From positions 1-51,744 of the forward strand of contig NZ_BCZE01000059.1 of assembly GCF_001598555.1 (NCBI RefSeq): a DNA stretch of 51,744 nucleotides. The letters are read 5' to 3'. Source of the DNA: Novosphingobium rosa NBRC 15208. GTDB lineage: Bacteria; Pseudomonadota; Alphaproteobacteria; Sphingomonadales; Sphingomonadaceae. Below the pieces are notes generated by a model that saw only the letters and a program-made list of their open reading frames with translations, ran no database searches and was not told the DNA's origin. Shown here one piece after another: positions 14,692 to 22,622 of the stretch (position 1 is the first letter of the stretch; every line of letters begins with the position of its first letter). A program made the position numbers and the translations under genes.

Positions 14692-16689
14692 ATGAGAACG
14701 CCGCGCTTTCCCCGTCTGGCCGGGCCGCCGCTGGGTTGGCAGCTGGTCGCCATGCTGGTGTGCACGCTGGTCGCCGCGCAGCTGGTCACGCTGGCGCTGA
14801 CCCTGCTGCTGCCGCCCCATCCGCCACGCCAATGGAACCTCGCTTCGGTCGCGACGGCGCTGGCCGGGCGCGGGCTGGACCCGGATCTGGAGCAGGCCCG
14901 GCTGGATGGCCCGCCCGATGTCGAGGGCACGGGCTGGCTGATGTCGCAGACCGCGCGCGAGGCGCTGGCAAAACAACTGGGCAAGCCGGTGGATGACATC
15001 GTGCTGGCCTTCTACACCCAGCTGCCGGTGGGCGGCGTGGCCATCCCCGCCCGCCAGCGGGTGCCCTTTACGACGCGCTCCGCCACCCTTTCGCCCTTCG
15101 CCGTGCCCCGCGCCTATGCGCAAGGCATGCCCGGCGGCCCCGGCGGCGGTTTCCCGGGCGGACCGCTGCCCAATGTCGGCTTCCCCGGCGGCACGTCTCC
15201 CGGCGGTTTCCCGGGCGGCATGCCCGGTGGTGGCTATCCAGGCGGCGCCAGAGGCGGCGAGCGAGGCGGCGGCATGCGCGGCCCCGGCCCGGGCGGCAAC
15301 GGTGGCGCCAGGGGCGCCGGGCCCTCTCACCATGGCCTGCCGATGGGGCCGTCAGCGCCCAATCCGGCGGGCAGTGGCCCCGCGCTGGGCGCGACTGTGC
15401 TGGGTCAGCTGCGCACGCCCTTGCCGCATGAGGCTCTCGCGCCGGATCAGAGCTTGCCCGATGCGCGGGACAGTGTGGCGCCCCCGCTGCCCGCCGCGCT
15501 GCCCTCACCCTTGCCTGCCGTCGCGCCAAGGGTGGCCCCGCATGTCGAAGCCGCCCCGCTGGTGGGCGCCCGCGCAGCGCCGCCGGAGATGGCGCTTCCC
15601 GCAACGGCTCTGCCCACGGCTGCCCCCCGGGTCGCGCTGTCGCCCGCCGCCGCCCATGCCGAAAAGCCGCAGCCCATTCCCTTCCGCAGCCAGCCGCAAG
15701 GCCTGCTCGACCGCGCGACGCCGCCCTTTATCGAGGGCGATTTCATCGCCGCCGTGCGCCGCCCCGATGGGCATTGGGTGGCCGTGGCCCCGCGCGCGGA
15801 ACCTTTCCCCAACCGCTGGCAGAAGCAGGTGCTGCTGTGGTTCATCCTCTCGCTGGTGATCGTCAGCCCGCTGGCGTGGTTCTTCGCGCGGCGCATCGTG
15901 CTGCCGCTTGAGGGCTTCGCGCGTGCCGCCGAGATGCTGGGGCGCGATCCTTCGGCCACCATCATCCCGCTGAGCGGCCCGGCCGAGATCGGCCGCGCGG
16001 CCCATGCCTTCAACCAGATGCACAACCGCCTGCGCGCCTTCGTCGACGATCGCACCGCCATGGTCGGCGCGATCAGCCATGATCTGCGCACGCCTCTTAC
16101 GCGCCTGCGCTTCCGGCTGGAGGATGTGAGCGACGACCAGCGTCCGGCCCTGCTGCGCGAGGTGGCCGAGATGGAGGACATGATCCATGAGGTGATCGCC
16201 TTTATCCGCGATGCCTCCACGCCGGGCGCGCGCCAACGCCTCGATCTGGCCGATCTGGTGGCCGACAGCATTGCCGATGCCCGTCTGGTGGGCGCCGATG
16301 TCGAACTGATCGGGCAGGTGCCGACGATGGTGGAGGTCGATCCGGCGGGCCTGCGCCGCCTGCTGAGCAATCTGCTGGAAAACGCCGTCAAATATGGCGA
16401 GCGCGCCCGCGTGCGGGTGACGCTGGATCATGGCGAGGCGATGGCCGAAATCCTCGATGCGGGCCCCGGCATCCCCGATGAGGATATGGACCGCGTGTTC
16501 GAGCCCTTTTACCGCAGCCCCGAGGCGCGCCGTTCGGGCCGCCCCGGCAGTGGGCTGGGGCTGACGGTCTGCCGCTCGATCGCCCGGGCCCATGGCGGCG
16601 ATATCCGCTTCCGCCATGGCAGCGAGGGCTTCGCCGCCGTGCTGACGATGCCTGTCGTCTATGATGCGCGGCCAAGGCTGGCGGCATGA
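14692..16689 (+). CDS. Sensor histidine kinase with Gly/Pro-rich periplasmic insert
   Basis: This ~665-residue membrane kinase is presumably the partner of the OmpR-type regulator. It has TM1 (~15-40) and a very long periplasmic region (~45-380) with PGG-type repeats (~145-200) and Pro/Ala-rich stretches. TM2 (~385-405), HAMP, the H box AISHDLRTPLTRLRF (His463), the N box LLSNLLENAVKYG, and the G boxes DAGPGIPDED and GSGLGL follow. The open frame begins at 14635, but the ATG at 14692 directly before TM1 is more typical. The stop overlaps the outer-membrane gene (ATGA). The repeat-rich sensor is unusual; a wall- or surface-sensing role is speculation. Confidence 0.9.
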   Translation: MRTPRFPRLAGPPLGWQLVAMLVCTLVAAQLVTLALTLLLPPHPPRQWNLASVATALAGRGLDPDLEQARLDGPPDVEGTGWLMSQTAREALAKQLGKPVDDIVLAFYTQLPVGGVAIPARQRVPFTTRSATLSPFAVPRAYAQGMPGGPGGGFPGGPLPNVGFPGGTSPGGFPGGMPGGGYPGGARGGERGGGMRGPGPGGNGGARGAGPSHHGLPMGPSAPNPAGSGPALGATVLGQLRTPLPHEALAPDQSLPDARDSVAPPLPAALPSPLPAVAPRVAPHVEAAPLVGARAAPPEMALPATALPTAAPRVALSPAAAHAEKPQPIPFRSQPQGLLDRATPPFIEGDFIAAVRRPDGHWVAVAPRAEPFPNRWQKQVLLWFILSLVIVSPLAWFFARRIVLPLEGFARAAEMLGRDPSATIIPLSGPAEIGRAAHAFNQMHNRLRAFVDDRTAMVGAISHDLRTPLTRLRFRLEDVSDDQRPALLREVAEMEDMIHEVIAFIRDASTPGARQRLDLADLVADSIADARLVGADVELIGQVPTMVEVDPAGLRRLLSNLLENAVKYGERARVRVTLDHGEAMAEILDAGPGIPDEDMDRVFEPFYRSPEARRSGRPGSGLGLTVCRSIARAHGGDIRFRHGSEGFAAVLTMPVVYDARPRLAA

Positions 16690-17642
16690 GGCCCGAGGGG
16701 CTGGCGTGCTGGCTGGCCTTTGTCTCTGCTATGGGGCTGTCGGCGCAGGTTCGGGCGCAGACCGCCGAAATGGCCGCCTGCGCCAAAGATCCCGCCGACG
16801 AGGCCTGTCTGGCGGTGCCCGGCATGGCCGCCGATAGGCCTGCGCGCCCGCAATGGCTGGCCGGGGTGACGGCGGGCGTCGCCCCGCGTGAGGGCAATCC
16901 CACCGGCACCTATCAGGCCGCATCGCTCTATCGGCAGGTGGGGCCGAGCTATCTGCAACTGGGCCTGACCCATTACCGCACCGCCCTGCAGCAGAACGAT
17001 CAGACGGTGCCCTCGGATTTTACGGTCGGCACCATCGGCTTTGGCGGCAATTACAACAATTACGTGGTCGATACCTATCTCAGCTATGGCCATCAGCGTT
17101 TTGATGACATCCGCTATGGCGATGTCAGCCGCGCCGCCGGGCAGGGTGGCAGCCCTTATTGGGGCGGCGGCGTCAGCGTCGGGCGCTTGTTCGAAGCCTC
17201 GCCCCGGATCGTGCTGACCCCCACCGCCTCGCTCTCCTATGCCTGGAGCCGTTTTCTGCTGCCCGCCCCGCTGGGTGGCGGTGGCCCCGATCTCACCTCA
17301 AGCGAGCCGACATGGACCGGTGCGTTGCGTCTGCGGCTCGACTGGCGGCCCGGGCGTGACCGCCAGACCTGGCTGGGGCTGAGCCTTGGCGGCCTGTGGT
17401 CGAACAATGCCACCTCCACCTTTGGCGGGATGGCGGGGGGCGCGTCTGGCGGCGGGGGCGGGTCTGTCCGCGCGGGAGAGATCGCCAGCGAGCATCTTCA
17501 TGCCGTCTGGTCGGAAGTGGGGCTGCATGGGTCGCTGGGACTGAGCTCAAAATGGCGGATCGAGGCGGGAGCATCCCGCACGATTGCCCTGACGGCGGGC
17601 AACAGCACCAGCATCAGCCTGGGATTGCGGCGCAGTTTTTGA
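16686..17642 (+). CDS. Outer-membrane beta-barrel protein
   Basis: This 318-residue protein has a signal peptide (cleavage near VRA, ~24). From ~55 onward it shows alternating amphipathic strands rich in Tyr, Gly and aromatic residues, and it ends in Phe after LGLRR, the C-terminal signature of outer-membrane barrels. It resembles autotransporter- or porin-like barrels in general; no specific family is recognised. Its start overlaps the kinase stop, so the two are co-translated. It may be a surface component sensed by the kinase or used with the secretion apparatus. Two cysteines (AACAKDPADEAC) in the N-terminal segment could form a disulphide. Confidence 0.72.
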   Translation: MRPEGLACWLAFVSAMGLSAQVRAQTAEMAACAKDPADEACLAVPGMAADRPARPQWLAGVTAGVAPREGNPTGTYQAASLYRQVGPSYLQLGLTHYRTALQQNDQTVPSDFTVGTIGFGGNYNNYVVDTYLSYGHQRFDDIRYGDVSRAAGQGGSPYWGGGVSVGRLFEASPRIVLTPTASLSYAWSRFLLPAPLGGGGPDLTSSEPTWTGALRLRLDWRPGRDRQTWLGLSLGGLWSNNATSTFGGMAGGASGGGGGSVRAGEIASEHLHAVWSEVGLHGSLGLSSKWRIEAGASRTIALTAGNSTSISLGLRRSF

Positions 17643-17844
17643 ACCCGCCTCTCTGGCCAGACAGGCCCGGGCGGAACGCATGAGGCTGGCGCGCCAGCTG
17701 AAACATGGCTGCAATCTTACCGAAAGCCCTGCGTAACATTCGCGGTGCAGGCGCCTTGTTTTGCGTTTGCGGCGTTGCGAAGGGAGCCATCCCATCCTAG
17801 CCGTGACGCAGGCAGCCCGCCAGGGCGAGCGCCAAGGAGCGAGA

Positions 17845-19239
17845 ATGGTCAAGGGTTTCAGGTCGATGGTGATGCTGCCGGGATCTCTGGGGCGATGCCT
17901 GTTCCGCCATCGCCTGTATGAGCCGAAACGCGCCATCGCCGTTCTGGTGGCGATCATGGCGCTGCGCGGGCTGCTGGACGATCTGTACCACGCCTTTGGC
18001 GGTCCGGGCCGGTGGAGCATGTTCTTCGATCCCGCCGATCTTTTCGGCGATTTCGCGCAGGTGGCGCTGAATTACAAATTCCTGTTCACGCAGACGCTGC
18101 TGCACGGCAGCTACCGCTCATGGCCGCAGATTTTCCAGACCTATCTGCTGCACAGCAATTACAGCAATGCAGTGGAGAATCTGGCCAATCCCAACTCCCA
18201 GATCATCAGCACGCTGCACACGCCGCCCTTCGCCACCATGACCTATCTGCTGGCGGCCAAGGCGATGGACGCCACCAGCCCGCTGACCGTGATGATTGGC
18301 TTTGTGCTGGCCTATCTGCTGGGCAGCTTGCTGGTGGTGCGCGCCTTTGCGCGGATCTGCGCGCCCACGCCGCCGCGTGCGGTGATCGGCTTCGCGGCTT
18401 TTGCGATGTGCCTGTCCTATCCGGCGATCTGGATGCTGACGCGCGCCAATGTCGCGGGTTTCGTGATGCTGCTGGTGTTCTTTTACCTGCTGACGGTGCA
18501 GAGCGGGCGCCATCGCTGGGCCGGCTGGCTGGCGCTGGGCGTGGCCTTGAACATGCGGCCCGAACCGGCGCTGCTGGTCCTGCTGGAACTGCTGGGCGAC
18601 GCCAGCTGGCCGCGCAGGCTGCTGCGCATGGCGGCGCCGGGGCTGATCGCCCTTGCGGTGCTGGCGGTGAGCTACCATCAGGCCCATGCCATGTACCCCG
18701 ATTACACGCCCGAGCATATCCGGCAGGGGATCGCGCTTTACAATCGCACCTATGCCAATGGCCATCTGGGCGATGACTGGAACGTATCGCTGCTGATTTT
18801 CCCGCGCATGCTGCGCCGGATGGCGGGGTTGGCGCCGCGGTGGGATGTGGTCTCGCAACAGGTGCTGTTCGCCGCCGGAGCGGTGGCGCTGATCTGGGGC
18901 GCGCGCCGCGCGGCGCAGCGACAGCTGACGTGGTTCGAATGGCTGTTTGTGCTCACGGCCCTGCCGCCCATGTCCTTGCCGGTGATGGGCTATTACCATC
19001 TCTCGCGCATTCTGCCGCTGATCGTGCTGCTGGTGCTGGATCTGGCGCGCAATCCGCCCGAGGCTGACGATCGGCGACTGGTCCTGCTGGGGCTGTCGGG
19101 ACTGATCGCCTCGCCGCTGATGAATCCGGACGCGCAGGGGCCTGTGGTGGCCGTGCTGCTGCTGACGGGCTGCCTGTTTGTCGTTTCGGGCCGCCAGCAG
19201 CCGGTGAGCAGGCTGACGCTGGTGCCTGCTGCGGCCTGA
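17845..19239 (+). CDS. Polytopic membrane protein, glycosyltransferase-87-like
   Basis: This 464-residue protein has about ten hydrophobic helices. Its general look is that of DUF2029/GT87-type membrane glycosyltransferases, which use polyprenyl-phosphate sugars, with a large extracytoplasmic loop after TM1 (~55-125). The family assignment is tentative; no catalytic motif was verified. Start: the ATG at 17845 has AAGGAG five bases upstream, so the longer frame from 17761 is not used. It stands alone, 200 bases after the barrel gene, and ends at a strong stem-loop. Confidence 0.7.
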   Translation: MVKGFRSMVMLPGSLGRCLFRHRLYEPKRAIAVLVAIMALRGLLDDLYHAFGGPGRWSMFFDPADLFGDFAQVALNYKFLFTQTLLHGSYRSWPQIFQTYLLHSNYSNAVENLANPNSQIISTLHTPPFATMTYLLAAKAMDATSPLTVMIGFVLAYLLGSLLVVRAFARICAPTPPRAVIGFAAFAMCLSYPAIWMLTRANVAGFVMLLVFFYLLTVQSGRHRWAGWLALGVALNMRPEPALLVLLELLGDASWPRRLLRMAAPGLIALAVLAVSYHQAHAMYPDYTPEHIRQGIALYNRTYANGHLGDDWNVSLLIFPRMLRRMAGLAPRWDVVSQQVLFAAGAVALIWGARRAAQRQLTWFEWLFVLTALPPMSLPVMGYYHLSRILPLIVLLVLDLARNPPEADDRRLVLLGLSGLIASPLMNPDAQGPVVAVLLLTGCLFVVSGRQQPVSRLTLVPAAA

Positions 19240-19256
19240 CCTTCGACAGAGGCTGT

Positions 19257-19292
19257 CACCTCAGGCGCAACCAGATGATTGCGCCTGAGGTG
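19257..19292 (+). terminator. 14-bp perfect stem-loop
   Basis: CACCTCAGGCGCAA (19257-19270) pairs exactly with TTGCGCCTGAGGTG (19279-19292) across an 8-base loop, 17 bases after the membrane-protein stop codon. It is followed by GGGTTGGGTT rather than a T-run, so it is either a terminator with poor U-tract or a 3'-end stabiliser. It also lies 37 bases before the SRPBCC start. Confidence 0.55.
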
Positions 19293-19328
19293 GGGTTGGG
19301 TTATCAAGAGGCAACCAGGAGGTTGCTT

Positions 19329-19826
19329 ATGAACACCGATCAGGTCGAGAAGCAGATTGTTCTTCGCGCATCGCGGGAGCGCGTCTGGCAGGCGATCAGC
19401 GATTCCGCGCAATTCGGCATATGGTTCGGCGTCGCCTTCGACGGGCCTTTCGCGGCAGGGCAGGAGATCGTCGGCAGGATCGTGCCGACCCAGGTCGATC
19501 CCGCGGTGGCCGCCTTGCAGGAGCCGCATCGCGGCGCGGCCTTCAAGGTGCTGGTCGAGCGCATCGAGCCGATGCAGACCTTCGCCTTCCGCTGGCACCC
19601 CTTCGCCATCGATCCGGCCCATGACTATGAGGCCGAGCCCATGACGCTGGTGACCTTCACCCTGAGTGATGCCGAAGGGGGCGTGCTGCTCAAGATCACT
19701 GAAACCGGTTTCGATCGGCTGCCGCTGGCCCGCCGGGCGATGGCCTGGCAGGCCAATGATGGCGGATGGGCGCATCAGACAAGGCTGATCGCGCGCTATC
19801 TGGCGCCTGAAGCGGGGCAGGCCTGA
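19329..19826 (+). CDS. SRPBCC (AHSA1-like) domain protein
   Basis: This 165-residue protein has the START/Bet v1-like fold seen in AHSA1-type proteins. It begins with IVLRASRERVWQAISDSAQFGIWFG, continues with RIEPMQTFAFRWHPF and LVTFTLSDAEGGVLLKITETGFD, and ends with the WAHQ...L C-terminal helix. These proteins bind small hydrophobic ligands, and their function is usually unknown. Start: AGGAGG directly upstream of the ATG at 19329 is one of the best ribosome sites in the window. The TGATG overlap with the ArsR gene indicates co-expression. Confidence 0.88.
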   Translation: MNTDQVEKQIVLRASRERVWQAISDSAQFGIWFGVAFDGPFAAGQEIVGRIVPTQVDPAVAALQEPHRGAAFKVLVERIEPMQTFAFRWHPFAIDPAHDYEAEPMTLVTFTLSDAEGGVLLKITETGFDRLPLARRAMAWQANDGGWAHQTRLIARYLAPEAGQA

Positions 19827-20191
19827 TGCCGGAGCCGGGCGCGGGTCATCCATCGTCCGGGCCCGATGCTGTCGCCATGTTCGCCGCTTTGGGGGAGCCC
19901 TTGCGCTGGGCCATCATGGCCCGTCTTTGCGACGAAGGGCCGCTCTCGACGGTCATGCTGGGGGATGGCTGTTCCGCACTGTCGCGTCAGGGGCTTACCA
20001 AGCATCTGCAGGTGCTGGAAGGGGCGGGGCTGGTCGACAGCATGCGTCTCGGGCGGCATCGCCATTGGCAGGTCAGGGCGGATCGGCTGGCGATGGCCCG
20101 CGCCTGTCTCGATCAGGTGTCGCGGCAATGGGATCTGCGCCTGCAGCGCCTACAAAGCCATGTTGAGAACGCGCAGGGGCAGGCCGGCTGA
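19826..20191 (+). CDS. ArsR-family winged-helix regulator
   Basis: This 121-residue protein has the ArsR fold: AMFAALGEPLRWAIMARL, then the recognition region SRQGLTKHLQVLEGAGLV (~53-70) and the wing HRHWQV. No cysteine metal motif is present in the expected helix, so a metal-sensing role is unlikely. ArsR/SRPBCC pairs are widespread and this regulator probably controls its own operon. Here it comes second and overlaps the SRPBCC stop by one base. Confidence 0.9.
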   Translation: MPEPGAGHPSSGPDAVAMFAALGEPLRWAIMARLCDEGPLSTVMLGDGCSALSRQGLTKHLQVLEGAGLVDSMRLGRHRHWQVRADRLAMARACLDQVSRQWDLRLQRLQSHVENAQGQAG

Positions 20192-20200
20192 AGCTTTGCG

Positions 20201-20258
20201 GGATGGCTCCGCCGCGTGGCGGGCATGACGGGGCCATCCATGGGCAGCTGGCCTGCCC
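20201..20258. terminator. Stem-loops between convergent ArsR and GntR genes
   Basis: GGATGGC (20201-20207) is complementary to GCCATCC (20233-20239), and GGGCAG (20242-20247) to CTGCCC (20253-20258) with a 5-base loop. Both lie in the 82-base gap between convergent genes, so they may act as a weak bidirectional terminator. No T-tract is present. Confidence 0.35.
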
Positions 20259-20273
20259 GTGGTCGGGAGCCGT

Positions 20274-20960
20274 TTATGCCTTCGCGTCGCGTTCCGCGCA
20301 CATGCTCGCCACCAGCCGTTCCATCGCGCCGGAGGCGTTGAACATATGAGCGCGCATCTGCTTGGCGGCTTCCTCGCCATCGCCGCGCATGATCGCGTCG
20401 AGCAGAGCGCCATGCTCCGCGCGGGACCGGGCCGGACGGCCATCCTCGCGCAATTGCGTGCGGCGGAAGGCGGCCATGCGGTCGCGCAATTCGGTGGCTT
20501 GCTGCGCGATGAAGCTGTTGTGCGTGCCCTCGTAAATGGCGCGGTGAAAGCGCCAGTTGAGCCGGTCATAGGCATCGATATCGCCCGCCGCGACCATCGC
20601 TGCGGACTCCTCATGCAGGCGGCGCAACTGGCTGCGCTCGATGGGGTTCATGCGATAGGTGGCGAGGCGCACGCACAGCGCCTCCATCTCGGCGGACATC
20701 TCGAACATGTCGACGATGCGCTCGGGCGTCATGGCGGCGACGATGGCGCCGCGCCGGGGTCGCATCTCGATCAGCCCGGCGGAGGCCAGTTGCCGGAACG
20801 CCTCGCGCACCGGCGTGCGGGAAGCGCCGAAACGGTCGCCGATCTGCTGCTCGTCCAGCGAGAGGCCGGGGGCCAGCACGCCGGTGGTGATCTCGTCGGC
20901 CAGCGCCATGCGGATGCGTTCGGAGAGGAGAAGGGGGCCAGGCGCACCGGCTTCGGTCAT
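20274..20960 (-). CDS. matR: GntR/FCD-family regulator, probable malonate regulator MatR
   Basis: This 228-residue protein has an N-terminal winged helix (LSERIRMALADEITTGVL...DRFGASRTPVREAFRQLASAGLIE). Its C-terminal FCD domain has the usual metal-binding pattern (NWRFHRAIYEGTHN, RAEHGALLDAIMRGD). It diverges from the malonyl-CoA synthetase gene, the position of MatR in rhizobial mat operons. The shared promoter carries two TTGCATGC boxes resembling the MatR operator. Start: the ATG at 20960 is chosen; the frame extends to 21008 but would overlap the operators. It probably represses the cassette until malonate or a derivative binds. Confidence 0.85.
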   Translation of the reverse strand: MTEAGAPGPLLLSERIRMALADEITTGVLAPGLSLDEQQIGDRFGASRTPVREAFRQLASAGLIEMRPRRGAIVAAMTPERIVDMFEMSAEMEALCVRLATYRMNPIERSQLRRLHEESAAMVAAGDIDAYDRLNWRFHRAIYEGTHNSFIAQQATELRDRMAAFRRTQLREDGRPARSRAEHGALLDAIMRGDGEEAAKQMRAHMFNASGAMERLVASMCAERDAKA

Positions 20961-20970
20961 GGGCAAGGCT

Positions 20971-21014
20971 CTCGCATGCAATATTTTTCTCTGGACAGCT
21001 TCTTGCATGCACCG
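20971..21014. promoter_or_regulatory. Two candidate MatR operators
   Basis: TCTTGCATGCACCG (21001-21014) closely resembles the rhizobial MatR site as I recall it, TCTTGTATACACGA. A second copy of the core is at 20973-20980, GCATGCAA, which forms an 8-base inverted repeat with TTGCATGC at 21003-21010. Both lie between the divergent regulator and matB. Confidence 0.5.
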
Positions 21015-21095
21015 GAAACAGGATCAACCGCGCAGTGATGGGCCCGTGAGTCCCTGCCATGGCACAAGATTTGAAAGCACAAGAGAGGAAGCCCG

Positions 21096-22622
21096 ATGCG
21101 GCAGGACATGTTTTCCCGGTTTCAGGCGCGCGCGCAGCAGGCTCCCGACGCGCCGTTCCTGATCCTGCCCGATGGCGCGGTGCTGAGCTACGCCGCTGCG
21201 CTGGCCCGCAGCGGGCAGATCGCGGGGCTGTTTCGCGCCAAAGGGGTGCAGCCGGGCGACCGCATCGCGGTGCAGGTGGAGAAAAGCGCCACCGCGCTGC
21301 TGACCTATCTGGCGGCGCTGCGCATCGGGGCTGTCTATCTGCCGCTTAACACGGGCTATACCTCTGGCGAATTGCGCTTTTTCCTGAGCGATGCCGAGCC
21401 CGCCCTGCTGATCCACCGTCCTGAAGACGAAGCCGCCATGGCCGCCCTCTGCGCCGAGATCGGCGTGCCTGCCCGGCTGATGCTGGATGCCGATGGTGGT
21501 GGCGAACTCTCCGATCTGGCTGATCAACACGCCGGCGATGCACCGGTTCATGGCGTGCAGGAGGACGATCTGGCCGCCATCCTGTATACATCGGGCACCA
21601 CGGGCCGCTCGAAGGGGGCGATGCTCAGTCAGGGCAATCTGGCCTCCAATGCGGAGACTTTGCGGGAGTACTGGCGCTATTCGGCAGACGATCGCCTGCT
21701 GCATGCCCTGCCGATCTTCCACACGCACGGTCTGTTCGTGGCCACCAACATCACCATCGCGGCGGGCGCCGCGATCATCCTGCTGCCCAGGTTCGACGTG
21801 AAGGAGCTGGTGCGGCTGATGCCCCGGGCCAGCGTGCTGATGGGCGTGCCCACCTTCTATTCGCGTCCGTTGGGCGAGCCCGGCTTCACGCGCGAACTGG
21901 CCCGCCATATGCGGCTGTTCGTCTCGGGCTCCGCGCCGCTCTCGGCGGAGGTCCACAAGGAATTTTCCGCGCTCACCGGCCATGCCATCCTCGAACGCTA
22001 TGGCATGACCGAAACCAATATGAACACCTCCAACCCCTATGATGGTGAGCGCGTTCCCGGCAGCGTGGGCTTCCCCCTGCCGGGCGTGGAGCTGCGCATC
22101 ACCGATCCCGAAACCGGTAACGTCCTGCCTCAGGGCGAGGTCGGCGGTATCGAGGTGCGCGGGCCCAATGTCTTCAAGGGCTATTGGCGCCTGCCAGAGA
22201 AGACCGCGGAGGAACTGCGCGCCGACGGTTTCTTCATCACCGGCGATCTGGGCGTGGTGGATGCGCGCGGCTATGTCTCGATCGTGGGGCGGGCCAAGGA
22301 TCTGATCATCTGCGGCGGCTTCAACGTCTATCCCGCCGAGGTCGAGGCGCTGATCGACGCCATCCCCGGCGTGGCCGAGAGCGCGGTGATCGGCATTCCG
22401 CATCCCGATATGGGCGAGGGCGTGGTGGCGGTGGTCCAGTCCCGCAAGCCCGATCTGGACGAGGCGCAGGTGATCGCGGCCCTGTCGGGCGAATTGGCGC
22501 GGTTCAAGCAGCCGCGCCGGGTGGTCTTCGTGCCCGAATTGCCGCGCAACACCATGGGCAAGATCCAGAAGAAGCAGCTGCGCGAAACCTATGGCGAGCT
22601 TTTCGCGAAAGCCGGAGCCTGA
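21096..22622 (+). CDS. matB: Malonyl-CoA synthetase
   Basis: This 508-residue adenylate-forming enzyme converts malonate, CoA and ATP to malonyl-CoA. The motifs are the P-loop LYTSGTTGRSKGA (~163-175), SGSAPLSAEV, the MatB-characteristic ERYGMTETNMNTSNP followed by YDGER, the hinge GRAKDLIICGGFNVYP, and the terminal catalytic Lys in NTMGKIQKKQL. The Arg after the DGE stretch and the MNTSNP motif distinguish malonyl-CoA synthetases from acetyl- or fatty-acyl-CoA synthetases. An AGAGGAAG ribosome site precedes the ATG. It diverges from matR and its stop overlaps the esterase start. Confidence 0.93.
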   Translation: MRQDMFSRFQARAQQAPDAPFLILPDGAVLSYAAALARSGQIAGLFRAKGVQPGDRIAVQVEKSATALLTYLAALRIGAVYLPLNTGYTSGELRFFLSDAEPALLIHRPEDEAAMAALCAEIGVPARLMLDADGGGELSDLADQHAGDAPVHGVQEDDLAAILYTSGTTGRSKGAMLSQGNLASNAETLREYWRYSADDRLLHALPIFHTHGLFVATNITIAAGAAIILLPRFDVKELVRLMPRASVLMGVPTFYSRPLGEPGFTRELARHMRLFVSGSAPLSAEVHKEFSALTGHAILERYGMTETNMNTSNPYDGERVPGSVGFPLPGVELRITDPETGNVLPQGEVGGIEVRGPNVFKGYWRLPEKTAEELRADGFFITGDLGVVDARGYVSIVGRAKDLIICGGFNVYPAEVEALIDAIPGVAESAVIGIPHPDMGEGVVAVVQSRKPDLDEAQVIAALSGELARFKQPRRVVFVPELPRNTMGKIQKKQLRETYGELFAKAGA

